The notes: generated from the letters alone by a model not told the origin. DNA of 5,752 nt from an uncultured Oscillospiraceae bacterium (GCA_910578965.1 CAJTSP010000155.1:1-5752), one strand, 5' to 3'. Counted from the stretch's first letter, positions 1 to 5,568 are shown. Made by a program: numbers and translations.

Positions 1-17
1 ATACTATACCAAATAAT

Positions 18-46
18 ATTGTAACCGGAATGTAACAGCATGTCAA
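18..46 (-). promoter_or_regulatory. Leftward sigma-A promoter
   Basis: Read on the minus strand, there is a perfect -35 box TTGACA (46 to 41), a 17-base spacer and a -10 box TACAAT (23 to 18, one mismatch to TATAAT). Transcription would begin around position 11 and run off the left edge, implying a leftward gene outside the window. No coding sequence for it is visible here. TGTAAC-like repeats overlap this promoter and could be a regulator site. Boxes and spacing are seen directly; activity is inferred. Confidence 0.6.
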
Positions 47-47
47 C
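20..47. repeat. Three phased TGTAAC-like direct repeats
   Basis: TGTAAC occurs at 20-25 and 31-36, and a near copy, TGTCAAC, at 41-47. Start-to-start distances are 11 and 10 bases, about one helical turn, so all copies face the same side of the DNA. They lie across the -35 box and spacer of the leftward promoter. This could be an operator for an unidentified regulator, or partly chance, because the third copy is also the -35 box read backwards. Confidence 0.35.
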
Positions 48-76
48 AAAAATCGGGTACAAGTGGGTGTTTTTTC

Positions 77-89
77 GCCGCAATGCGGC
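77..89. repeat. Short inverted repeat between the two promoters
   Basis: GCCGC (77-81) and GCGGC (85-89) form a 5-bp stem around AAT. A T run (70-75) precedes it and AAAA follows, which could lengthen the stem. Neither strand gives a hairpin followed by a free U run, so it is not a convincing terminator. It lies between the two divergent promoters. Confidence 0.3.
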
Positions 90-107
90 AAAACCGCGGC
101 AGCCGCC

Positions 108-136
108 TTGTCAAACAGGCCGGTTTGGGGTATAGT
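108..136 (+). promoter_or_regulatory. Rightward sigma-A promoter of the DUF1858–trmK–Nif3 operon
   Basis: The -35 box TTGTCA (108-113) and -10 box TATAGT (131-136) each have one mismatch to consensus and are separated by exactly 17 bases. The start of transcription is expected near 143, giving a leader of about 177 bases before the DUF1858 start codon. It is the only strong rightward promoter I see before the three overlapping genes, so it likely serves them all. Confidence 0.65.
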
Positions 137-142
137 AATAAA

Positions 143-319
143 GATTGGGAACTACCGCGCGCCTTAAGAACGGAGGGCGCGGGCAGAATGGGCGCCCGCC
201 CTGGAACCGGACCCCGGAAAGGCCGCAGAAAAAGCCGGCCTTGCGCGCTGCGGCCCCCAAGCCCTTTGCCCCGCGCGCCGCGCGGGCAAAAAAATCAAGT
301 AGGAAACGAGGAATTTGTG
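143..319 (+). promoter_or_regulatory. Long GC-rich structured 5' leader
   Basis: This non-coding leader lies between the predicted transcription start and the DUF1858 gene. It contains at least two strong hairpins. At 174-202, AGGG and CGGGC pair with GCCCG and CCCT, with a two-base bulge. At 265-290, TTTGC plus CCGCGC pair with GCGCGG plus GCAAA around a GCC loop, with one bulged C. The second stem ends about 10 bases before the ribosome binding site (AGGAAACGAGG, 301-311). I could not match the leader to a known riboswitch or T-box class; no T-box consensus is visible. It may control translation or simply be GC-rich sequence. Confidence 0.4.
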
Positions 320-517
320 ATGACCATCACCAAAGACACCATCATCGGCGATATTCTGGATATGGACCGCGAGACCGCGCCCTATTTTCTTGAGATCGGC
401 ATGCACTGCCTGGGCTGCCCGGCCTCCCGCGGCGAGACCATTGAGCAGGCGTGTGCAGTGCATGGCACCGACGTAAACGCCTTGGTGGAAAAGCTCAACG
501 CTCACTTTGCCGGCTGA
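320..517 (+). CDS. DUF1858 small CxxC protein (hybrid-cluster-protein-associated redox disulfide type)
   Basis: This 65-aa protein matches the DUF1858 family, also named the hybrid cluster protein-associated redox disulfide domain, which is usually about 60-75 aa. It begins MTITKDTIIGDIL, as is typical, and carries the hallmark GMHCLGCP segment with C30 and C33 as a CxxC pair, plus a third cysteine, C45. The family is presumed to do thiol/disulfide chemistry or bind a metal or redox cofactor, but no reaction is established. No signal peptide or membrane segment is seen, so it is likely cytosolic. I chose the ATG at 320 because GAGG at 308-311 lies eight bases upstream and the reading frame further upstream is low-complexity and unlike the family. 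It is first in the operon and overlaps trmK by 11 bases. No hybrid cluster protein gene lies in the window. Confidence 0.85.
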   Translation: MTITKDTIIGDILDMDRETAPYFLEIGMHCLGCPASRGETIEQACAVHGTDVNALVEKLNAHFAG

Positions 518-1226
518 GCGTGCGCCGCGCCTGGACGCCCGTCTGCGGGCTGCTGCCTCGCTGGTGCGCGCCGGCGGCACCGCGGCGGACATCGGCTGCG
601 ACCACGGCAAGCTTACCGCCTTTTTGGCTTTGCGGGGGGACCTGGCCGGGGTCATCGGCACCGACCTGCGCCCAGGCCCGCTGGCGGCCGCCCGCGCCAC
701 CTGTGAAGCGGCCGGCTGCCTGGACAGGGTGGAGCTTCGCCTGGGCGGCGGGCTTGCGCCCCTGGCCGCCGGCGAGGCACAGGATCTCATTTTGGCCGGC
801 ATGAGCGCCGATACCATCCGGCAGATTCTCGAGGCCGGCGCCTGGGTACAAAGCCCGGGGCTACGCCTGGTGCTTGTGCCCGCTACCCGGCACGGGCGGC
901 TGCGGGCCTGGCTCTGCCGCCGCGGCTTTGCCCTCGTGGAGGATCTGCCGGTGCGCGCGTCCGGCCGCTGGTACGCCGTAATGGCGGCCGAGTACACCGG
1001 CAGGCCGACCCTGCCCGGCGCCGCTTTCTGCGTGCTGGGCCGCACGGGAGCCCATCCCGGGGCCGAGGGCTACCGCGGGCAGGAGCTTGCCAAGCTCGGA
1101 AAAATCTGCCGGGGGCTGCGGCCCGGGCCGCGCAGGGACGCGCTTTGCGCGGTGCTGCAGGGCAAGGCGCAGCCCGAGGAGCCGCTGCCCGCACAGCAAA
1201 CGGAGGGATGTTACAGCGCATGGTAA
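507..1226 (+). CDS. trmK: tRNA (adenine(22)-N1)-methyltransferase TrmK
   Basis: TrmK (YqfN) methylates N1 of adenine 22 in the D-loop region of bacterial tRNA, using S-adenosylmethionine. The 239-aa product has the family layout. The N-terminal LDARL segment is followed by the SAM-binding motif ADIGCDHG (27-34), the acidic end of strand 2 in GTDLRPGPL (51-59), LILAGMS (94-100), and a C-terminal Rossmann half with LRAWLCRRGFALVEDL (132-147). The helical C-terminal region from about residue 185 is typical of TrmK. Length is close to the usual 225-240 aa. It differs from the common AGMGG motif, reading AGMSA at 97-101. The start is probably TTG at 507, inside the end of the DUF1858 gene; this frame has a stop at 474-476 and no ATG or GTG between it and motif I. 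The ribosome binding site is weak, which suggests translational coupling. Its neighbour is Nif3, the conserved Firmicutes partner, overlapping by 7 bases. Confidence 0.85.
   Translation: MPAERAPRLDARLRAAASLVRAGGTAADIGCDHGKLTAFLALRGDLAGVIGTDLRPGPLAAARATCEAAGCLDRVELRLGGGLAPLAAGEAQDLILAGMSADTIRQILEAGAWVQSPGLRLVLVPATRHGRLRAWLCRRGFALVEDLPVRASGRWYAVMAAEYTGRPTLPGAAFCVLGRTGAHPGAEGYRGQELAKLGKICRGLRPGPRRDALCAVLQGKAQPEEPLPAQQTEGCYSAW
1202..1207 (+). promoter_or_regulatory. Ribosome binding site that decides the Nif3 start
   Basis: GGAGGG ends directly against an ATG at 1208, too close for use, while a second in-frame ATG at 1220 lies 12 bases downstream. The later ATG gives the N-terminus typical of the family (MVKVEDVLQYL), so it is preferred, although the spacing is slightly long. 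Confidence 0.55.
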
Positions 1227-1963
1227 AAGTGGAAGACGTGCTGCAATATTTGCAGCAGATCGCGCCGGCCTCGCTGGCCGAGGACTGGGACAATGTGGGC
1301 GCCCTGGTAGACTGCGGCGGCGACGTCACCAGCATCTTAGTGGCGCTGGACATCACCGAGGAGGTGGTGGCTGAGGCCGAGTACCAGGGCTGTCAGCTTA
1401 TCGTATCCCATCATCCGGTGATCTTTTCGCCGCTGCGCCAGCTTAGCCGGCGGGACGTGCCCTACCGCATGATTAAAAAGAACATCTCGGGCATCTGCAT
1501 GCACACAAATCTCGACGCGGCCGAGGGCGGGGTCAACGACATCCTCTGCAAGCTGTTTGGGGTGGCGGACGCCAAGCCCTTTGGGGGCCTGGGCCGGGTG
1601 GGCCGGCTTACCCGCCCCTCCGGCGCGCAGCAGCTCGGCCTTGCCTGCCAGGAGACCCTGGGCGCGCATGTCAAGCTTGTGGACGCGGGCAGGCCGGTCA
1701 GCACCCTTGCGGTGGTGGGCGGCTCGGGCGGCAGCCTGCTGGAGGCGGCCGCCGCGGCCGGGGCGGACGCCCTGCTTACCGGCGAGGCCAGCCATCATGC
1801 CGCCATCGACGCCAAGCGGATGGGGCTTTCGCTGGTGGTGGCTGGGCATTTTGCCACCGAGTTCCCGGTGGTGGCGGTGCTGGCCGACAAGATCGCCCGC
1901 CGCTTTAACGGGGTGCGGGTGCTGGGCAGCCGCCGCAGCCGCGACCCCTTTACCTATTTATAA
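1220..1963 (+). CDS. Nif3-like dinuclear metal center protein (YqfO/YbgI family)
   Basis: This 247-aa protein belongs to the NIF3/DUF34 family, which forms ring-shaped oligomers with a two-metal site. Its biochemical role is unsettled; a GTP cyclohydrolase I type 2 annotation is often transferred without proof. The N-terminus contains EDWDNVG (21-27). The metal ligands expected for the family are visible: H64 and H65 in VSHHPVIF, H95 and D99 in MHTNLDA, and H210 and E214 in AGHFATE. The length equals E. coli YbgI and is far shorter than B. subtilis YqfO (about 370 aa), so the PII-like insert between the two halves is absent. The start codon ATG at 1220 overlaps the trmK stop by 7 bases (ATGGTAA), pointing to coupled translation. 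The trmK–Nif3 pairing is widespread in Firmicutes and suggests a linked but unknown function. An alternative start at 1208 would add four residues. Confidence 0.9.
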   Translation: MVKVEDVLQYLQQIAPASLAEDWDNVGALVDCGGDVTSILVALDITEEVVAEAEYQGCQLIVSHHPVIFSPLRQLSRRDVPYRMIKKNISGICMHTNLDAAEGGVNDILCKLFGVADAKPFGGLGRVGRLTRPSGAQQLGLACQETLGAHVKLVDAGRPVSTLAVVGGSGGSLLEAAAAAGADALLTGEASHHAAIDAKRMGLSLVVAGHFATEFPVVAVLADKIARRFNGVRVLGSRRSRDPFTYL

Positions 1964-2088
1964 GGATATCCGCCCGGCGCCGTACCCCGCTTTTGCGGTA
2001 CGGCGCCGCGTTTGCACCGGGCCCTTTGGCGCTGGCCGGGCCATCCGTTTGGGCGCGCCGCGGCCCTGCCCGGCGGCTATCCGCAAAA
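1964..2088 (+). other. Gap between Nif3 gene and rqcH
   Basis: The region is very GC-rich and carries no gene I can support. It holds the inverted repeat described separately. I see no clear -35/-10 pair here, so rqcH may be read through from the upstream operon or use a weak promoter that I cannot recognise. Confidence 0.5.
1975..2008 (+). terminator. Long perfect inverted repeat, possible terminator or attenuator
   Basis: CGGCGCCGTA (1975-1984) and TACGGCGCCG (1999-2008) form a perfect 10-bp stem. Inside it, CCGC (1987-1990) and GCGG (1995-1998) can pair around a TTTT loop. It begins 11 bases after the Nif3 stop, the usual place for a terminator, but is followed by CGTTTGC rather than a U run. 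Intrinsic termination would therefore be weak. It may instead protect the 3' end of the upstream mRNA or bind a protein as DNA. Confidence 0.4.
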
Positions 2089-2098
2089 AGGGAGGTGA
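2089..2098 (+). promoter_or_regulatory. Near-perfect Shine-Dalgarno of rqcH
   Basis: AGGGAGGTGA differs by one base from the full anti-SD complement AAGGAGGTGA. It lies five bases before the ATG at 2104 and excludes the upstream in-frame starts. It predicts strong translation of rqcH. Confidence 0.75.
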
Positions 2099-2103
2099 CC
2101 CCC

Positions 2104-3849
2104 ATGGCATTGGACGCCGCGACCCTGGCCCTTGCCGGCGTGCAGCTCCGCAAAACATTGCTGGATGCCAGGATCGACAAAATTTATGAGCCTACCCGGG
2201 ACGAGGTGGTGCTTACTCTGCGCACCCGCACCGAAACCTTCCGGCTGCTGCTCTCGGCCCGCAGCGGCTCGGCCCGTGCCTGCCTGACCGCCGAGAGCTT
2301 CGAAAACCCGCCCGCGCCGCCCAGCTTCTGTATGCTGCTGCGCAAGCATCTTGCGGGCGGCCGGCTGCTGGAGGTGGAGGCCGAACCGGGCGACCGCATC
2401 CTGTTTTTCAAATTCCAGTGCGTCAACGAGATGGGCGACCTTGTGCAGAACACCCTTGCGGCCGAGCTGATGGGCCGGTACTCCAACCTCGTGCTCATCC
2501 AAAACGGGAAGATCATCGACGCCCTCAAGCGGGTAGATTTTGAGGACTCGGCCATTCGCCAGTTGCTGCCCGGCCTGCGCTATACCCTGCCGCCCAAGCC
2601 CGCAAAGCCGGGCTTTTTTGCGATAAGCGCGGCAGGGCTGGCGGCTGCCGCCTGCGAAAAGCCGCTGCCGCCGGCCCAGGCCCTGCTCAAAAGCTGTGCC
2701 GGCGTGGGGCCGGTGGTCTGCCGGGAGGCGGTTTGGCGTGCTTTAGGGGATACGGGCCTGTTGGCCAACGAGCTTTCCGGCGCACAGCGCGCGGCCTTGG
2801 CAGAAGCCATTCAGGCCATCCGGGCCGATTACGAAAGGGGAGGCCGGCCGATAGCGGTGTATGGGCCGGACGGCGCGCCGGCCGAGTTCAGCTTTACCCC
2901 GCTTACCCAGTATGGCGCGGGCTACACCCTTACCGAATATCCCGGCTTCAGCGAGCTGCTGGAGGGCTATTATTCCGGCAAGGACCGTGCCGAGCGGCTG
3001 CGCCAAAAGAGCCGGGATCTCTTAAAGGCGGTCAAAAATATGCACGAGCGGGCCCTGCGCAAGCAGGCGGCCCGTCGCGAGGAGCTGGCCGAGAGCGAGG
3101 AAAGCGGCCGACTGCGGGTGTACGGAGAGTTGCTGCAGGCAAACCTCTGGGCGATCCAAAAGGGGATGCAGTCGGTTACGGTGACCAATTATTACGACGG
3201 CCGGGAACTGACCATCCCGCTGGATCTGCGGCTCTCGCCGAGTGCCAACGCCCAAAAATATTTTAAGGAATACAAGAAAAAGCAGACGGCAGCAAAGATG
3301 CTGGCAAAGCTTTTGGAGGAGGGCGAGCGGGAAATCGCTTACCTCGAAACGGTGCTCTACGAGGTAGAGAGCGCCCCGGGCGAGCAGGCCCTGGGCGAGA
3401 TACGGGCCGAGCTCAAAAGCCAGGGCTACCTCAAGTATTACAAGGTGCGGGATAAAAGGCAGAAGCCGGCCGATTTTTACCGTTACCGCTCCTCGGACGG
3501 GTTTTTGATCCTGGTGGGCCGCAACAACCTGCAAAACGAAAAGCTCACCCTGCACACTGCCCGCGGCAAGGATCTCTGGTTCCACACCAAAAACGCCCCC
3601 GGCAGCCACACGGTGGTGATGAGCGAGGGCCGCGACATCCCGGACACGACCAAAAACGAGGCTGCCCAATTGGCGGTGCTGCACTCCAGCCAGGCCGCGG
3701 GGGCCAAGGTGGCGGTAGATTATACCGAGGTGCGCAACATCCGCAAAACCGGCGACCTCAAGCCCGGGATGGTGCTTTACGAGCGGTACGAGACCGCCTA
3801 CATCACCCCCGAGCCGGGCCTGGCCGACCGGCTGAAGATTCGAAAATAA
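2104..3849 (+). CDS. rqcH: Rqc2 homolog RqcH (NFACT family protein)
   Basis: RqcH binds 50S subunits that still carry a stalled peptidyl-tRNA, recruits tRNA-Ala and adds C-terminal alanine tails that mark the nascent chain for proteolysis. Older annotations call it fibronectin-binding protein (FbpA/YloA). The 581-aa product has the full domain order: NFACT-N (about 1-175), a helix-hairpin-helix section with GVGP at 200-203, a charged coiled coil from about 290 to 450 including the conserved ANAQKYFKEYKK near 381-392, and the NFACT-R domain from about 455 to 565 with DLWFHTKNAPGSH starting at residue 490. D97 and R98, the pair required for activity in B. subtilis RqcH, are present at the same positions. 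No signal peptide or transmembrane segment is seen, consistent with a cytosolic ribosome factor. It starts at ATG 2104, chosen from its near-perfect ribosome binding site and the standard MALDA N-terminus. It appears intact. Confidence 0.95.
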   Translation: MALDAATLALAGVQLRKTLLDARIDKIYEPTRDEVVLTLRTRTETFRLLLSARSGSARACLTAESFENPPAPPSFCMLLRKHLAGGRLLEVEAEPGDRILFFKFQCVNEMGDLVQNTLAAELMGRYSNLVLIQNGKIIDALKRVDFEDSAIRQLLPGLRYTLPPKPAKPGFFAISAAGLAAAACEKPLPPAQALLKSCAGVGPVVCREAVWRALGDTGLLANELSGAQRAALAEAIQAIRADYERGGRPIAVYGPDGAPAEFSFTPLTQYGAGYTLTEYPGFSELLEGYYSGKDRAERLRQKSRDLLKAVKNMHERALRKQAARREELAESEESGRLRVYGELLQANLWAIQKGMQSVTVTNYYDGRELTIPLDLRLSPSANAQKYFKEYKKKQTAAKMLAKLLEEGEREIAYLETVLYEVESAPGEQALGEIRAELKSQGYLKYYKVRDKRQKPADFYRYRSSDGFLILVGRNNLQNEKLTLHTARGKDLWFHTKNAPGSHTVVMSEGRDIPDTTKNEAAQLAVLHSSQAAGAKVAVDYTEVRNIRKTGDLKPGMVLYERYETAYITPEPGLADRLKIRK

Positions 3850-3879
3850 ACAGGCCGGCGGCCTAGCGGACAAAGAAGC

Positions 3880-3916
3880 GGCAAAAATGCAAAACAGTTT
3901 CCACAACCTTTTTGCC
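3880..3916. repeat. 8-bp perfect inverted repeat at the cassette's left side
   Basis: GGCAAAAA (3880-3887) and TTTTTGCC (3909-3916) are exact inverted copies separated by 21 bases. The T run is part of the stem rather than after it, so it is not a standard terminator. It could be an operator for the cassette, a remnant of a mobile-element end, or chance. Confidence 0.35.
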
Positions 3917-3953
3917 CGGATTTCGTGGGCGTGCTTGCTTAGCAGAGAAAAGA

Positions 3954-3982
3954 CAGACAAGTAAAGCAGGATGCCGTATAGA
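3954..3982 (+). promoter_or_regulatory. Possible promoter of the restriction-modification cassette
   Basis: CAGACA (3954-3959) and TATAGA (3977-3982) sit 17 bases apart, each with four of six consensus bases. Transcription would start near 3989, about 35 bases before the methyltransferase start. This is the best candidate upstream of the cassette but a weak one. Confidence 0.3.
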
Positions 3983-4008
3983 ATGGGTGACAGAATACGT
4001 GTCTGTTT

Positions 4009-4015
4009 GGGAGGG
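4009..4015 (+). promoter_or_regulatory. Ribosome binding site fixing a TTG start for the methyltransferase
   Basis: GGGAGGG contains GGAGG (4010-4014), eight bases before the TTG at 4023. No in-frame ATG or GTG lies nearby, and the upstream open frame is not conserved-looking, so this site decides the start. Confidence 0.7.
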
Positions 4016-4022
4016 AATTGAT

Positions 4023-4937
4023 TTGAACCTTTTACACTATAGATATGAGTGCAGGGATGCATTGGATTTTTGCCAAAGTTTGCCGGATAACTCGATAAAG
4101 CTGATCATAACCTCGCCTCCGTATAATATTGGGAAAGAGTATGAGACAAAAAGCAGCATAGATAGTTATATTAACAGGATGCTGCCGATGCTGAAGGAAT
4201 TTGCGCGTGTCCTTAGGGAGGATGGCAGCCTTTGTTGGCAGACAGGAAATTTTGTGGAAAGCGGCGAAGTATACCCCTTGGATATATATTTTTATCCGCA
4301 TTTCAAAAAATTGAATCTTCATTTAAGGAATAGGATTATTTGGCATTTTGGGCACGGCCTTCATTGCTCAAAAAGATTCAGTGGCAGATATGAAACGATT
4401 CTCTGGTTTACAAAGTCAGATCAATATACCTTCAATCTTGATGATGTGCGAGTCCCTTCCAAGTATCCGGGAAAGCGTTACTTTAAAGGGGAAAAGAAGG
4501 GGCAAATCAGCGGCAATCCAAAAGGAAAGAACCCTGAGGACGTTTGGGAAATGACCTTAGAACGGCTTTTTGATGATTGGGACAAGCAAATCTGGGAAAT
4601 CCCAAATGTAAAAAACAATCATCCTGAAAAGGTAAATCATCCATGTCAATTTCCGGTTGAGCTTGCAGAAAGGTGCGTGTTAGCCCTGACGGATGAAAAT
4701 GATGTGGTATATGATCCCTTTTCTGGGGTTGGATCGACCCTGATTGCAGCATTAAAGAACAACCGTCGGGCATATGGTACAGAGTTGGAATCTGCATATG
4801 TGGAAATCGGAATGGAAAGGCTCAAAAAACTTGCGGATGATACTTTGCCAATGCGTCCCATATACCAAAAAATCTGGACACCTAAGCCGACGGATAAGGT
4901 GGCTCAGATACCGGCGGAATGGGGAAGAGCAGAATGA
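4023..4937 (+). CDS. Type II DNA methyltransferase, beta-class N4-cytosine/N6-adenine
   Basis: This 304-aa methyltransferase should modify the exocyclic amino group of a base in the cassette's recognition site and so protect host DNA from the adjoining nuclease. The catalytic motif IV, TSPPYNIG (30-37), comes before the SAM-binding motif I, DPFSGVGST (231-239), the order that defines the beta class. HPCQFPVELAERCV (206-219) before motif I is the usual motif X helix, and YGTELE (251-256) follows it. The stretch between motifs IV and X would carry target recognition. A serine in SPPY is common in N4-cytosine enzymes such as those of BamHI and BglII systems, so N4-cytosine is likelier, but N6-adenine cannot be excluded. 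The start is TTG with a strong ribosome binding site, which may moderate expression. The stop overlaps the nuclease start by ATGA. Low GC unlike rqcH indicates horizontal acquisition. Confidence 0.9.
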   Translation: MNLLHYRYECRDALDFCQSLPDNSIKLIITSPPYNIGKEYETKSSIDSYINRMLPMLKEFARVLREDGSLCWQTGNFVESGEVYPLDIYFYPHFKKLNLHLRNRIIWHFGHGLHCSKRFSGRYETILWFTKSDQYTFNLDDVRVPSKYPGKRYFKGEKKGQISGNPKGKNPEDVWEMTLERLFDDWDKQIWEIPNVKNNHPEKVNHPCQFPVELAERCVLALTDENDVVYDPFSGVGSTLIAALKNNRRAYGTELESAYVEIGMERLKKLADDTLPMRPIYQKIWTPKPTDKVAQIPAEWGRAE

Positions 4938-5551
4938 AGATAGGGCAGATATACAGCCATTTGAACGGCATGGAGTTTTTGCTGGTTCACCAAAACACAT
5001 TATGGGAAGAAATCAGATCGACCATAGAAAGCGTTGATGCCGCTTTAGCATTTGATAAGATCAGCAAAGAAAAGACAAAGGCGGGGAAGGTCCTTTATTC
5101 TCCACGCAAATTGAATGCTTTATTCAAGGATGGGTTTTCAAAAAGGGGGTGGAAGGAATCCAACATAAGGTATTTTGTAAATGAAGACTTGAAAACAACA
5201 CGGGAAACCGTGGATATGAGGGATAGGAACGCCCAAAGGCAGGCAATCACAGACAATGGGTTCACGGCGTTCGGTACATACAATCAGGTCGATTTTGTAA
5301 AGGACAGGGTGGCCATTGAGGTGCAGTTCGGAAAATATTTTTCAGTCCAATACGATCTTCATGTAAAGCATACATTTTTCTTTGATCGCGGCGATATTGA
5401 TGTGGGAATCGAGATTATACCAATGCATAGTCTGATGTCTCAAATGTCGAGCGGAGTTGCATGGTATGAGAATGAGTTAACAAATATTGTGCGTGAGGGC
5501 CGTTCCAATCCATCGGTTCCGATTGTTTTGATAGGGATAGAACCAGATTAA
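4934..5551 (+). CDS. BstYI/BglII-family type II restriction endonuclease, predicted RGATCY
   Basis: This 205-aa protein closely resembles my recollection of BstYI (203 aa): the N-terminus IYSHLNG, the segment LYSP, and the core DFVKDRVAIEVQFGKY (120-135) and MSSG (171-174) recur. BstYI and BglII are homodimeric nucleases that cut double-stranded DNA after the first base of R^GATCY and A^GATCT. The catalytic set D120, E129 and Q131 (D-x8-E-x-Q) matches D119/E128/Q130 of BstYI and D84/E93/Q95 of BglII. K134 and S173 align with K133 and S172 of BstYI, whose change to Asn shifts preference toward AGATCT, so RGATCY is the inferred target. The ATG at 4934 overlaps the methyltransferase stop (ATGA) with GGGGA about eight bases upstream; an ATG at 4919 would add five residues. 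Translation coupled to the methylase fits the need for protection first. The gene looks intact and is AT-rich. Confidence 0.92.
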   Translation: MKIGQIYSHLNGMEFLLVHQNTLWEEIRSTIESVDAALAFDKISKEKTKAGKVLYSPRKLNALFKDGFSKRGWKESNIRYFVNEDLKTTRETVDMRDRNAQRQAITDNGFTAFGTYNQVDFVKDRVAIEVQFGKYFSVQYDLHVKHTFFFDRGDIDVGIEIIPMHSLMSQMSSGVAWYENELTNIVREGRSNPSVPIVLIGIEPD

Positions 5552-5568
5552 TAAAAAAGGAAAAACGG

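Larger units (their letters stand above)
3850..4022 (+). other. Transition region between rqcH and the restriction-modification cassette
   Basis: Base composition falls here from the high-GC backbone to the AT-richer cassette, so the left insertion boundary probably lies here. Just after the rqcH stop is a 5-bp stem, AGGCC/GGCCT (3852-3864), with no U run, so rqcH has no convincing terminator. A longer inverted repeat (3880-3916) and a possible promoter (3954-3982) are listed separately. I found no duplicated target sequence matching the right boundary and no supported gene. Confidence 0.5.

Noticed and set aside
83..319. In-frame N-terminal extension of the DUF1858 protein (including an ATG at 188 with GGAGG 11 bases upstream).
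   Set aside because: The encoded stretch is Arg/Pro/Gly-rich low complexity unlike the family, part of it precedes the predicted transcription start, and the ATG at 320 has a proper ribosome binding site and the family's usual N-terminus.
143..319. T-box riboswitch in the leader.
   Set aside because: GGAACCGG at 203-210 recalls part of the T-box, but the surrounding consensus and a downstream terminator with U run are missing, and the operon is not a typical T-box target.
164..1045. Long open frame on the minus strand opposite DUF1858 and trmK.
   Set aside because: It is an artefact of high GC with few stops. The composition is Arg/Ala/Pro-rich with no recognisable motif, and the plus strand carries well-supported genes.
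3912..4022. Upstream extension of the methyltransferase frame.
   Set aside because: It would place the start far from any ribosome binding site. The strong GGGAGGG before TTG 4023 and the MNLLHY-type N-terminus fit better.
3022..4062. Long open frame on the minus strand opposite the end of rqcH.
   Set aside because: It is antisense to the conserved NFACT-R domain and has no recognisable family features.
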